A DNA stretch of 64,000 nucleotides. Source: Arenicola marina. Taxonomy: Eukaryota > Annelida > Polychaeta > Arenicolidae. Below, in pieces: positions 1 to 10,560 of the stretch (positions within the stretch are counted from its first letter, which is position 1; every line of letters starts with the position of its first letter). The DNA lies in NCBI GenBank assembly GCA_964019135.1, contig OZ025253.1:10607059-10671058 (forward strand), written 5' to 3'. Under the pieces are notes generated by a model. That model was not told where the DNA came from. It did no database searches and worked only from the letters and a program-made list of their open reading frames with translations. Made by a program: the position numbers and the translations under genes.

Positions 1-445
1 CAATATAATGCGTCAAGTAGGAGGGACAGCTATATGATATGCCATTTATCGACAAACCCAACAGCAGGAAGGGACGGTTGCCAAGGCGACTGTCCACATG
101 ATGCCTTTCCAAGTCATGCACATGAACCCATAAGCAGACAAAAGAACCCAAATCGCCGTGGGAAATTGTCCCTGCAGAAATATATTTGGGTCCCTCATAA
201 GCTCGATAGGCAACGTTTTCGTTGTCTGGGTGTTCCTGGGTGACTTAGTATACGAGGCTGATATATGATTTATGTGTCGGGGGCTAAGCGGGGGAGCATA
301 CTCCCGCCCCTCTATTCGACTCCATTTCCGTTCGTGGTTGAAGAGATGTGAAGGGGTGAAGGGGAGTTCAATCTCACCCTTGATTAGCCCGCCCACCCCC
401 GCAACCAGCCCTATTCTGCTTCAACCCGTTCCGCTGCTCGCTTGC

Positions 446-460
446 CCCCCCCCCCCCACC
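446..460 (+). repeat. C homopolymer tract
   Basis: A run of C lies in module A1. The aligned place in A2 (about 10911) is also a C-rich run of different length, which fits replication slippage or assembly uncertainty. Confidence 0.7.
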
Positions 461-1995
461 CCGACCTTGCCCACCACTGGCTGTGGACGGTCGTAACATT
501 CATCAATAATATTCTGATAATAAAGGTCGCGATATCCCAATGCATTAACACTGCAATCAGTTTATGGGGACCTTTAAGAACCTTTCATAGCGGAGCTCCG
601 CATGGTAGACACCCACAAGCACCCACATGTCTCCAACAAGAACATTTGGGTTTCATGCTACGACCCGTATTTTATGAAAGTATTTTACGTTCTTTTTGTA
701 TAAAATGTGATGATGCGTCACTAATTAACATTATTTCATTCTTTATGACTCGTTGCCTCGCATCAATATGTGGCCTTAAGCCTTTAAGGCTATTAAATCC
801 GACTACACCCCGATCAGTGTAAATCTCTACGTCAAGCATGTTGACAACGACGGAATGTCTAGACATATTTCCTCCGTGCATAGCTTGGCAAGATACTAAA
901 ACACTTACGCCCCCCAAAAAAATACTTCCTTGCTCGAACTGTACATGCCAAAATGAGCAGAGGTTATATAGCCAAAGCAAAATAACAGAAAGGTGCGCGA
1001 GACAAATATGAAATAATAAACAGAAAAACAATGGACATGGCGAGGAGTCGCAGGTGGGAGGGAGATTGTGTTTTGCCGGCGGTAAAATGAGTCTCGACTC
1101 CGACTGCCCCTGGCGAGAGCAGCATCAACTACCGCACCGCCATGCCTGGTCTGAAAAATGGCCCTTTCTTTGTGTTTATGGGACTTGTCTCTCCGAGATA
1201 TCCCCTGGGTGGCGGGCGGGGGAGGGGAGGGGTCGGGCACAGGTGGGGGACAACCTTCTGACTGACAACGACAGCTGAAAACACACCAGCCTATAAAACG
1301 ACCGTCCATTGCCAAGTAACGAGATGTTTGCAATACAAGGATTGGGGTTAACTGACGAGAGCCCGGGAGACGCAGTTCCGTTGCCAGCGGTTCGTAACAG
1401 AGTCCGTAACCATAGTTACTCATGGTCCTCTACGGGGTGCTATCAAGCTTATGGCCATTTTTCAGTCAGAGAACAAAAACCAAGTCACAGTCGCAGGTGA
1501 TCAAGAGGTTAAGAAAATCAAAAAAGCGATAATGCTCTTTGACATAGCAAAATGGAATTGGACGATGGAGCATAAAGATAGATTAACATAGACAAAAACA
1601 ATACCTTGAAATGTTCATGTGATAACTGGATGGAACAGTGACATGGGGCGCCAGCTTCGGTGATCTGCAGAGCGTCAGTGCAGAAATAAATGAATCATTG
1701 GTTCAAGTTCCACCTAGATGAACTCAGGGTTCACACAGAGGGACGCTGGGCCTGAAATCTCGTTGGGGTGATGAATGATATGTAAAACAAAGCTCAGCAG
1801 CAGAGCATATGGAATACCGCACCTCGGTCTCCGCTTCTGAAGCAAGTTTTGACGTCTTTAACTTAAATTTGGGTCACATCTGTTACTGTAACCAAAATTG
1901 AAAAAATGAGATACTTAATCATGGGTTCACCAATAAAATGAATTTTCATCTCATTGGATGCTTGAAATGTTTTATATTGAACGATATACAAGCGC

Positions 1996-2162
1996 CAAGG
2001 ACGGATCCAAGGGAACCCCCCCATTCCCCCGTTTTAGGGCCGAAATTTATATTATTTAACATGAAAACCGAATGAAAACCGAAACCGGCGCCCCCTATCC
2101 AGCATATCTGGATCCGACCCTGAACCCGGTCCCCCTATCCAGATTTTCTGGACCCACCCCTG
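1996..2162. mobile_element. 167-bp hAT-like MITE
   Basis: The aligned sites in A2 (12650), A3 (22318) and A4 (36112) lack this segment and read continuously across it. The ends form an imperfect inverted repeat: CAAGGACGGATCCAA on the left against CAGGGGTGGGTCCAG read inward from the right, where all five differences are transitions. Flanks AGCGC (1991-1995) and GGCGC (2163-2167) look like a slightly decayed target duplication. The CAGGGGTGGG end resembles hAT elements in general, but a clean 8-bp duplication is not seen, so the superfamily is a guess. No coding capacity. Confidence 0.6.
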
Positions 2163-2792
2163 GGCGCAGCCCTAAATGTTATAAATGTTCCCTGGAATGC
2201 CCTTCATTTATGTGAATGAGTCAATGTATTCCCCACGCCCGGCTGTGACATCGACGCTCACACCACTCAGTCGGGCGACCCACAGTGACAGGCAATGTCC
2301 TTTACACACTTGAAGGGTCTGCGCTGTCGTATGAACCTCGAGGGCACAGCATTTCCCATTCCCCCGTTTTTTTTAACTTTTGTTTTTTGTGGCTCCACCC
2401 AGCAGCCGACATCGCAGCCACTGGACCTCCGTATCGTTTTGATCCGCGATCCACCTCTCAGCGTGTAAAACTGCAAATCAGCATTATTTTCTCCAACAGG
2501 ACGCCAAAGGCTGCAGCAGGGTACTAGCTTGGTATCGGGTCTCTGTGGGTGAGCACATCGTGTCATCGTTAACGCTGATTCTTTGCATCCGACCGGATAA
2601 CAAAAAGTCCGTTATTCACTCGGGGTGTTACTCCGTCCATTGAATCGGGTGACGAGGGCAATGGAATGCCGGCCATGACAGTCCCACACCGAATCGCCGC
2701 TCGAACTCATGGCTGCGTCGCCTCTTAACCTGAGGGTTTGCTGCCGCTCACGTTGACTGAATAACCCGGATGTTCAGTTGTTTATTGCGCAT

Positions 2793-2952
2793 GCGGTCAT
2801 GTCTGTGTGGTCGCAGGATAAAGATCCCATGTCCTTCTTCGTAAAGAGTAGGGGGTTACCCCAGAGACATAGCTTCACGCTCCCTTCCTTCTCCCATTGA
2901 CGCGATATGATCAAAAATGGTTAAAGCGTCCTAAACATACAAACAGGCAACC
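2793..2952 (+). repeat. SINE body, head-less copy in A1
   Basis: This matches the body of the full tRNA-headed SINE at 59763-60014, including GTCTGTGTGGTCGCAGGAT, the CCCATGTC...GGGGGTTACCCC core and the end GGTTAAAGCGTCCT. The tRNA-derived head is missing. The same truncated body sits at the same place in A2 and A4, so it was in the module before the copies arose. Confidence 0.7.
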
Positions 2953-4617
2953 TTTCGCTCCTCTTACTCCTCTCTCTCATCTTGCTCTCCGTTTCTGTCT
3001 CTCTTCTATCTTTCTCTCACTCTCTCCGCTTGCGTGACTTAGTCGTCGACACGACTGTTCCATTGCAGTTATTTTAACCTATTTAATTCACGTCACCAAG
3101 TAATTTTAACAAAATCAGCAGCCCGGTGACGTAATGACACATTTTCAAAGGGGAAACGGGCAATTCTGCATTCAGTTTGTAGGTAGGGCAGGAGTGAGCA
3201 GGACGGCGAGGCTACCAGGCAATTATATTAATCTCTGGCAACGGATATTTTACAATTGGACTGACAAACTTTACCAGAATCAGAATTATATTCCGCTGAG
3301 TTGATCTCAGCCAGACTGTGACTCATAAAATAGCTTTTTTCGACGGTGCCGAAACAAACCAACCTGGGCTGGACTTTATTCGTTGTTTAAGCACCGTCAT
3401 TATTGGCCTACAAAGAGGCACTCAAAGTGAAATGGTTATCAAGTAAAACGTGCTAACGCAAATGGAAATAAAACATTCTCTTGATCTTACGACAGCGAAG
3501 TACATAATACGTATGGAATCAATGGAACACCCACGAAAGGAGTCAGGAGGCCCTTTGTAATGTTGGCTATGGGGCGTCAGCTTGCAGGAAAATGTCTGCG
3601 AGGCATCCTCCAATATCGTAAAACACGAAACTTGAGCAAAACAATAGTTGACTGGTATCTTCCGCAGACGACCCTTCATCAAGTATAATGCCGATATTGC
3701 GCGAGGAAGTTTTAGGTCATCGCGATAATAGGTCGATTTGAATATCAAATCATCGCCAAAACCGAAGAAGCGTTCCGTGATTTGCGAGACATAATATTCA
3801 AGACCGGAGATAACTAGGAAGACTACGAGTCAGAGGACTAAAGCAAGAGAATATTTATGGACGAACATCATCGACTTTCTGGGAGACCATTCAGCATTTG
3901 AGACCGCCTTCCGGCCGTTGTCTCCGCATTATCGGACCAGCCGGGCGTTCATCGGAAGTGTGCTTGTCATGGAAAGCGGATGCGGCATTAATTAAGCCCG
4001 CGTTCCTAATTCGTCTGAGACAATAAGTAAAGTGGGAAAAACTCTATTCCATACCGAGTGAAGCCGAATAAATGAAACAGACAATGTTAGGCTATCAAGA
4101 TAAAATGTCATAAATATGTATTCGAAATAAATGTCTGCGTTAGCTTGCATTAATTTAGATACGTGCTTTCGATCTTTGATCATTTATAAATAGTTTTTGC
4201 TCCTGATTAAAGTAGCATTAAAACGGCCTTCCGTCTTAGACAAACATCTGTATTTTGTTTTAAAGGGACCCACTTCTAGTGTACAAATATTATATGTTTT
4301 GGACGGGTAGAACAAAAACAGGCTAATTTCTAGCCTTTGCTACTAAGGACTCTTGGACAGCTACCATAGTTTGCCCCACAATATTGCGGTATATGTATAA
4401 CCATTTAAAATTCCGTTCCCCGGGAGACGTCAAAGTGGTTGAAAATCCGACGAATGGAGAAACACAAAGAGGATTTAAATCATCTATTTAAATCCAGATA
4501 TTCCCAACATAAGAGGCATTGGGAGAGCAGTCAGTCTTGGCGTCTATCGGTAGGGCCCTGTATGTATGTAGACCACATCAACACATCAGCTCAACACACC
4601 AGTCGCATGTGCAGGAC

Positions 4618-5155
4618 GAACGTGTTGGTGCATTGTGCTGGACCAAAATGCTGGACCAACGTGCTGGATCAAGGCACTGGATCAATGTGCTGGTAAAACG
4701 TGCTGGACCAAAGTGTCGGACCAAAATGTTGGACCAATGTGCTGGTACAACGTGCTGGACCAACGTGCTGGACTAAAATGTTGGATCAATGTGCTGGTAC
4801 AACGTGCTGGACCAACGTGCTGGACCAAAATGTTGGACCAATGTGCTGGTACAACGTGCTGGACCAACGTGCTAGTACAACGTGCTGGACCAACGTGCTG
4901 GACCAAAATGTTGGATCAATGTGCTGGTACAACGTGCTGGACCAACGTGCTGGACCAAAATGTTGGACCAATGTGCTGGTACAACGTGCTGGACCAACGT
5001 GCTGGACCAAAATGTTGGACCAATGTGCTGGACCAACGTGCTGGATCAAGGATCAACGTGATGGTACAACGTGCTGGACCAACGTTCTGAATCAAGGTGC
5101 TGGATCAACGTGATAGTACCACGTGCTGGTCCAATAATCGGGTTTAATCTGCTGG
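4618..5155 (+). repeat. 13-bp minisatellite in A1
   Basis: About forty head-to-tail units of the type GTGCTGGACCAAC, GTGCTGGTACAAC and ATGTTGGACCAAT. Since 13 is not a multiple of 3, all three frames of each strand stay open and repeat every 13 codons. This explains the several overlapping frames of 61-151 codons here. Variants alternate in a higher-order pattern. Confidence 0.9.
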
Positions 5156-5209
5156 TCCAACCCGTTTATCGAAGTTCCATTTGAGGTTTCACGCGTCTTA
5201 CTTTAACCG

Positions 5210-5820
5210 GCAGTTGCCGTGTGGCCGATCCAATGCCGAGCGAGAAAGGAAGAGCGGGGACCCAACGGTTCTGTTCCACGTCACTCTGGCGCCACTCGCC
5301 TCTAAACCCCCAAGGCCACCCGTCCTGCCATCCTACTGGCCGCCATTGTTGACCTCTGACCCGCGCGTCCGTGCCCCAGTCATTAACGATAACGTGTCGC
5401 GTCGTCATTCCGGATGTCGGTCGTCACCGCCAAGACTCCTTCTAGTCCACTCAGCGGACTCTCTCCTGGATGTCGGACGGACACCTAACATGTCATCACT
5501 CCCCCACCCCCACTACCTACCCCTCTCCCGTCTCTAGTTGCCGTCGGTAAATTCCCCATCGATTTCGTCTTTATACTCTGTTATATTCGTCCCCATATCA
5601 CCTCCACCCTAGCCCTTCCCTTCATTTCTATTCAGTCATCTATTAACACTTCTATCCTCCACGTTAGACCCGCGTTTAGTTTCCCTAGCAGTTTCGATGT
5701 GCAGCCATCCTTTCACATCCCGATCACTCCGCCTTCATCCGCTTCAGTCTCTCTTTATAACTCCACTCCTGTTCAGCCCTACCACCCTCCCGCCACCCTG
5801 CCCCTGTTAGATGACATCCA
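5210..5820 (+). repeat. CG-rich 3' block of module A1
   Basis: A conserved block seen in all five A copies (15840, 24870, 38800 and 50500). It contains CCACCCGTCCTGCCATCCTA and TTGTTGACCTCTGACCCGCG, and then TTTCCCTAGCAGT near 5690. It leads into a short run of CCCAATCCCAAAC-type sequence at 5930-6010, the unexpanded equivalent of the large array in A5. Confidence 0.8.
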
Positions 5821-6014
5821 GGGTCAAAGTTTCTATAGCTGGGCGAAACGCACACTTAATATCCATGAGTAACGTCACTCGCAGCCCCGTTAGCAGCGCT
5901 GTTTTAGCACAACCCCTCCCCGATTATTTTATCCCAACCCAATCCCAAACCTCAACCTAATTTAGCCCAATCCCGGCCTCAAGCTATTTTACTCCAACCC
6001 CAAGCCCAACGACA

Positions 6015-6505
6015 GCTGTATCAGATGCCAGATGTATCAGACGCCAGTTGTAACAAACGACAGATGTAATAGACGACAGTTGTAACAAAGGCCATTTGTA
6101 ATAAACGTCAGATGTAAGAGACACCAGTTGGTGTAACAGACGCTAGTTGTTGTAACAGACGCCAGTTGGTGTAACAGACGCCAGTTGTTGTAACAGACGC
6201 TAGTTGCTGTAACAGATGCTAGATGCTGTAACAGACGCTAGTTGGTGTAACAGACGCTAGTTTTTGTAACAGACGCCAGTTGGTGTAACAGAAGCTAGTT
6301 GGTGTAACAGACGCTAGTTGGTGTAACAGACGCTAGTTGTAACAGACGCCAGTTGGTGTAACAGACGCTAGTTGCTGTAACAGACGCTAGTTGCTGTAAC
6401 AGACGCCAGTTGTAACAGACGCCACTTGGTGTAACAGACGCCAGTCGGTGTAACAGACGCTAGTTGGTGTAACAGACGCTAGTTGGTGTAACAGACGCCG
6501 GCCGT
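6015..6505 (+). repeat. 20-bp minisatellite
   Basis: About two dozen units of the type GTGTAACAGACGCTAGTTG(G). They are more divergent at the left edge and homogeneous towards the right. Module A2 holds only three or four units at 16070-16150, so the array has expanded in A1 or shrunk in A2. Confidence 0.9.
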
Positions 6506-7009
6506 TCTAACGAGCGTTGGTTGCTACAACACCCGCTCGCAATTACAACAGGCCTTAATACTGTTATCATATTCCTTAAAACTACGTACCGTGAGAAATG
6601 AAGCCTCGAATACCCACAAAACATTGTTTTCCTGTCTGGTGTTTAATGTATTCAGACCGCCAGAAAGGCAAGAAAATGAACCGATGGCGTATAACATCTA
6701 CTTCGCGACATGATGACGTCATCGCAATACCAACATCATTACCCCCAGGATTACAGACTCCTCCACAGAAGGGAGCGTTCACGGCTCAGCTGGGCAGATG
6801 ACAGAACCCGCAGTGAAGGTTGGCTTTGTGCGATACTTAGAATGGCGATTGGTTCCCTTGAAGAAAGTGGCCATAGTCTCATATGCTTCAGAAATGTTCT
6901 TGTTTATTATGCTCCCAAAGGGTCTCCAGAGTCTTATACTTCGAATATGTCCCCAATCTCTCATACTTCCAAAGTGTCTCTAGTGGTCTCTAAGTGGCTT
7001 TTAATTTGA

Positions 7010-7290
7010 TTAATTAGTTTAATTGGCTTAATTTATTTAAGTTGATTAATTTATTTAAGCTGGTTAATTTATTTAAGTTGTTTAGTTTATTTAAGTTGAT
7101 TTATCCATTTTAGTTGATTTATCCATTTTAGTTGATTTATCCATTTTAGTTCATTTATCCATTTTAGTTGATTTATTCATTTTAGTTAACTAATTAAGTT
7201 AGGTTAATTGATTAATTTAAGTTAATTCATTAATTAAAGTTAATTCATTAATTAATTTAAGTTTATTTATTTATTTAGGTCTACCCATTA
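7010..7290 (+). repeat. AT-rich tandem repeat
   Basis: Low-complexity DNA. It includes a regular 18-bp unit TTGATTTATCCATTTTAG at about 7086-7190, flanked by looser TTAATTTATTTAAG repeats. The homologous place in E2 (17690-17990) carries a different unit. Confidence 0.85.
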
Positions 7291-7346
7291 CATTAATTTG
7301 TTTCCGTGCGCAATACCGCAAACCGAGTTTTGTTCAGTTTGTTTAA

Positions 7347-7663
7347 AGTTACTATTACAACAAAAAGTAAACATTCATTGTGATCCAAATCTGGCGGAGA
7401 AAAAACGTGTGTACAGTGACGTTGATGTGCTGGTGACGTAACACGCATGAAGTAATCTCCGCCAGGGCGAGCGCCAACGACTAACTTTCCGGAAGTCACT
7501 GGTACCAACCATATATATACTAGACGTTATTGGCCAGGATTCGCGACTGGCAGCGCCTCCTTGAGGCAGAGTGTTATACAGTGTTTACAGCTGTTCCAAC
7601 AGCCGCGGCGCCTCACGTGATCTGACGGAACACCCCGCCGCAAAAATTTTTGAAATAGTAACT
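7347..7663. mobile_element. 317-bp TTAA-flanked MITE
   Basis: The element starts AGTTACTATTAC and ends with the inverted form AATAGTAACT, flanked on both sides by TTAA (7343-7346 and 7664-7667). The aligned site in E2 at about 18124 reads straight through (GTTTGTGGAAAGCGTCTG), which supports insertion. TTAA duplications are typical of Kolobok and piggyBac elements. It contains no coding sequence that I recognise. Confidence 0.75.
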
Positions 7664-7934
7664 TTAAAGTGTCTGCGCCAGTTACCGATGTGGCGACTAT
7701 TTGTCTTAATGTTCATAGTTTTATTTAATAATGCACCGGTCAACCTCTCCTCAATCTTTTCTTTCCCACAACCCTCACGAGAGTGCTTAAGAAGGGGCTG
7801 GATAATTAATTAATACACGCCCAGCGTAAAACCAAGTTCAATGAAGCCAAAATGTAATTTTGTCTTTGCCAGTTGATCGAGTATGTGCCTTTTTGGTGTC
7901 ATTGCAAATTTTGGCCTAATAAGGTACTTCAATC

Positions 7935-9507
7935 GACGTGAAAGCTGCAAGAGGCAACCAATCATGCAATAGCCTCTTACTCCTACCCTCTCTTTTAGTA
8001 CGATCTCAAGGGTCTCATTCAAGCTCAATATCATATTACATACTAGTTTCCAAACCAATGGCCTCTCACTCAGTGTCATATCACTCACTTTCGCACAATA
8101 GCACGTACCTAAATCCACAACTGTTCTCCCAATAGTCAGTCTAATGGCATTGCCCCTAATGCTTCCGCTAAATAGTCTTTGACTCATAATCTTTCTTCCT
8201 AACAACATTTTACGCTGCTGCATTTTACTTAAAGCTGCTTGTCAAGCTTTTCTGGCCAAATCTAAGCCCAGGCGACATATATATCATAATATGCAGAAAA
8301 CTAGACTGGCTCATTCTATCAATTCAGCAATCTAATAAACATCGCCGTTTCGGCTGTGATATGGCAAACGTGTTTATCCCGGTACACCACAGAACTCTGT
8401 CGTGGCATTGCCAGTTATAACAAAGCATCACGAAGCGCAAAAACTAATGACGTTTACCCCTAAGTTGAAAACCTTGGGTAAATTGAGATCACGGGCAAGG
8501 CTAAGAGACTCCATTTGACAGTCTGGCATGCGTGGAATGTAGACAAAATAAATTGTGAAAGTTTCAAGGACCGACTCATGTTAGTAACTTTAACATCATG
8601 TCACCTTAGAAGTTCTTATTCACTGGCCTTTGATCCACTAACCTTCACGCACCAAAATTTTATTCATTCGCCAATTGGAATTAATAGGAATGGAGTCACT
8701 AGCCCTTGAATCCCTCTCCATCCATGTGTACATATATTGTATTCAATAACAAAAACGGACATGTTGTTAAGCCCCCTTTCGGCCAAATTAGTCCATTTCA
8801 TGGGGGAAAGTGTGAGTATGTCATTCAAACTGCGCATTGCGCCTGTTGCTTACCTGTTAACATGTGATCTGCTTCCCAACTATTCCGTGAAGAAATGCTG
8901 CATGAGCAGCTTTAAGATGAGCAGCTTTAAGATGAGCAGCTTTAAGATGAGCAGCTTTAAGATGAGCAGCTTTAAGATGAGCAGCTTTAAGATGAGCAGC
9001 TTTAAGATGAGCAGCTTTAAGATGAGCAGCTTTAAGATGAGCAGCTTTAAGATGAGCAGCTTTAAGATGAGCAGCTTTAGGATGAGCAGCTTTAAGCTAA
9101 GATCCATAATGGTAGCGGCATATGAACATAATCATACTAAACATTAAGGACATTATCTATCTTTCAGGGGTAGTATATAGCCTGACGTGGTCGCTGCCGC
9201 CAGCCCCTATGAGCACGCTCATATTAGAATATGATTAAAAAAAATATGTTAACCTGGCGCCTTGACGTGGCTTTGGTTACATTCAACAGAACGTTTATCA
9301 AAATAACAATTGACGTCACATGCTATTTGTACACGAATAATCAATATTTCATTGTTACACGTTCACACAAACCTGTGACGTCATGTGATTGTCGATCAAC
9401 CCCATTGATCGTCGATTATATTCCAAGTGAAGTTGAGACTGATGCTACGCCGTAAATGACCGAATGTCCCGTCGAGCCTCAATGTATGGCTCACGCCTTC
9501 AGTTGTC
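7935..9507. other. Segment present in E1, absent from E2
   Basis: E2 joins TTCAATCG directly to CTCACTAGG near 18375, whereas E1 has about 1.57 kb between the same flanks. I see no terminal inverted repeats or convincing target duplication, so a deletion in E2 is as likely as an insertion in E1. Inside is the 15-bp array at 8902-9096. No protein family is recognised. Confidence 0.6.
8902..9096 (+). repeat. 15-bp minisatellite, 13 units
   Basis: Exactly thirteen copies of ATGAGCAGCTTTAAG. The only variant is in the twelfth unit (TTTAGG). The array opens a 136-codon frame on plus (repeat MSSFK) and a 75-codon frame on minus (repeat LLILK). Both frames come from the stop-free unit rather than from selection. 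Confidence 0.95.
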
Positions 9508-9716
9508 GTTCTCGCAGACAGCGCTCACTAGGTGGCCTGCTGGAGATTGCCCATAGGAGACGGAGGACGAGGAGGAGGAGACCACGCCGTCCTACAGCGC
9601 GGGAAGGCCACGCCAACGGTTAAACACTTCTAATTCCCACCAGTAGATGGCAGCACTACTCGCGAGCGATCGGCTGGACTGCGACGCGGAGTGAGAGAGA
9701 GAACGCAGGAGCGCGA

Positions 9717-9805
9717 TGCCCCCCTAGTGAGTGGGTGGGTGGGTGGGTGAGTTAATGGCTTCCCCATGACGAACGGACACCCCCGGGGCTGGCGGCTTGG
9801 TGCCT
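9717..9805 (+). repeat. Single 88-bp unit of the E-module repeat
   Basis: One copy of the unit that begins CCCCCTAGTGAGTG and ends CCCCGGGGCTGGCGG. In E2 the same unit is repeated about four and a half times. Confidence 0.75.
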
Positions 9806-10439
9806 CTGCTATTGCACCCAAAGGACTGATGGTCCTTATCGAGGCTTGTCCGGGGAGAGCGGTGTGGGAAATATACCACCAGTTGTGAAAAGGACAGAGG
9901 CGGCGACCGATCAGCGTGACAGTTTATGGAGAGACGGCCAGGGATGGGAGGGTCGGGGGTGGGGAGGGGCTGAGGGTAAGGGACAGGGGGAAGGGCTAGT
10001 TACATTGTGAAGTGACCAGGATTAAGTTAGTGGAGAAGACAAGGAGATGGTGGTGAGTGTGAACAGGGGATCCAGCCAGATGGGCGTGAGAGGGTACGAG
10101 TAATGATAATGGCCGGGGTGGGGGGTAAGGGTGGGGGAGCGGGCGTGTCGATAATGGGGAAATTTGGTGTTGGAGCTTGTTGACTGTGAGATACATGGAG
10201 GGATGAGGCCATGGACGAGACGATAAAAACGATCCCGCGAGGTGAGAGGACGGGCAAGAGGGTGGTGCCAGGAGTAAGAGAATAGGAATTGCGGCTTGTT
10301 GTGGATAGGTAGCAAAGTCTGAAAATTATGAGTTGGAAGAAAGTCGGAGCCAAAACTCCATCTGACACAATATAATGGTATTTAATAGTACCGGTGGGTC
10401 GGCAGATCATTATAGTCAAAATCAGACTGGTGCAATCTG

Positions 10440-10560
10440 TACTTCGATCAGCACTTTGATCAAGTTAGATCAGGGGTCTGATCCTTTCTCACAATCTATC
10501 AGCGGATCCGCAGTTTTACCAATTTAGATCAGAATTTGATCAAAGAAAGTATGATTAATA
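10440..10560 (+). repeat. GATC-rich palindromic block
   Basis: Interspersed TTGATCAAGTTAGATCA and GGTCTGATCC motifs, which are largely self-complementary. E2 carries an expanded version at about 19200-19395. Confidence 0.6.

Larger units (their letters stand above)
1..6580 (+). repeat. Module A, copy 1 (A1), 5' end cut by window
   Basis: This is the first of five direct copies of a long non-coding module. Landmarks shared with A2-A4 are, in order: a block at 1027-1090, one at 1749, one at 2318, a SINE body at 2793-2952, a block at 3604 containing ACGAAACTTGAGCAAAACA, one at 3901, a 13-bp minisatellite at 4618-5155 and a CG-rich block at 5210-5460. Relative to A2-A4 it has gained a 167-bp insertion at 1996-2162. 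No shared protein frame survives between copies, so I read it as non-coding repeat. Confidence 0.8.

Noticed and set aside
4439..5113. Several overlapping open frames on both strands rich in Cys-Trp-Thr-Asn
   Set aside because: They are the six-frame reading of a 13-bp stop-free tandem unit; identical motifs appear in every phase.
4618..6505. CRISPR-like arrays
   Set aside because: Units are contiguous or separated by related sequence without unique spacers of constant length, and no cas-like gene is nearby in this eukaryote-type DNA.
7810..8223. 137-codon minus-strand frame
   Set aside because: It runs across the junction of the E module and the 1.57-kb extra segment, is not kept in E2, and matches no family I know.
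8737..9147. 136-codon frame with repeated MSSFK
   Set aside because: More than half of it is a 13-fold 15-bp repeat. The flanks have no family signal and the minus strand is equally open.
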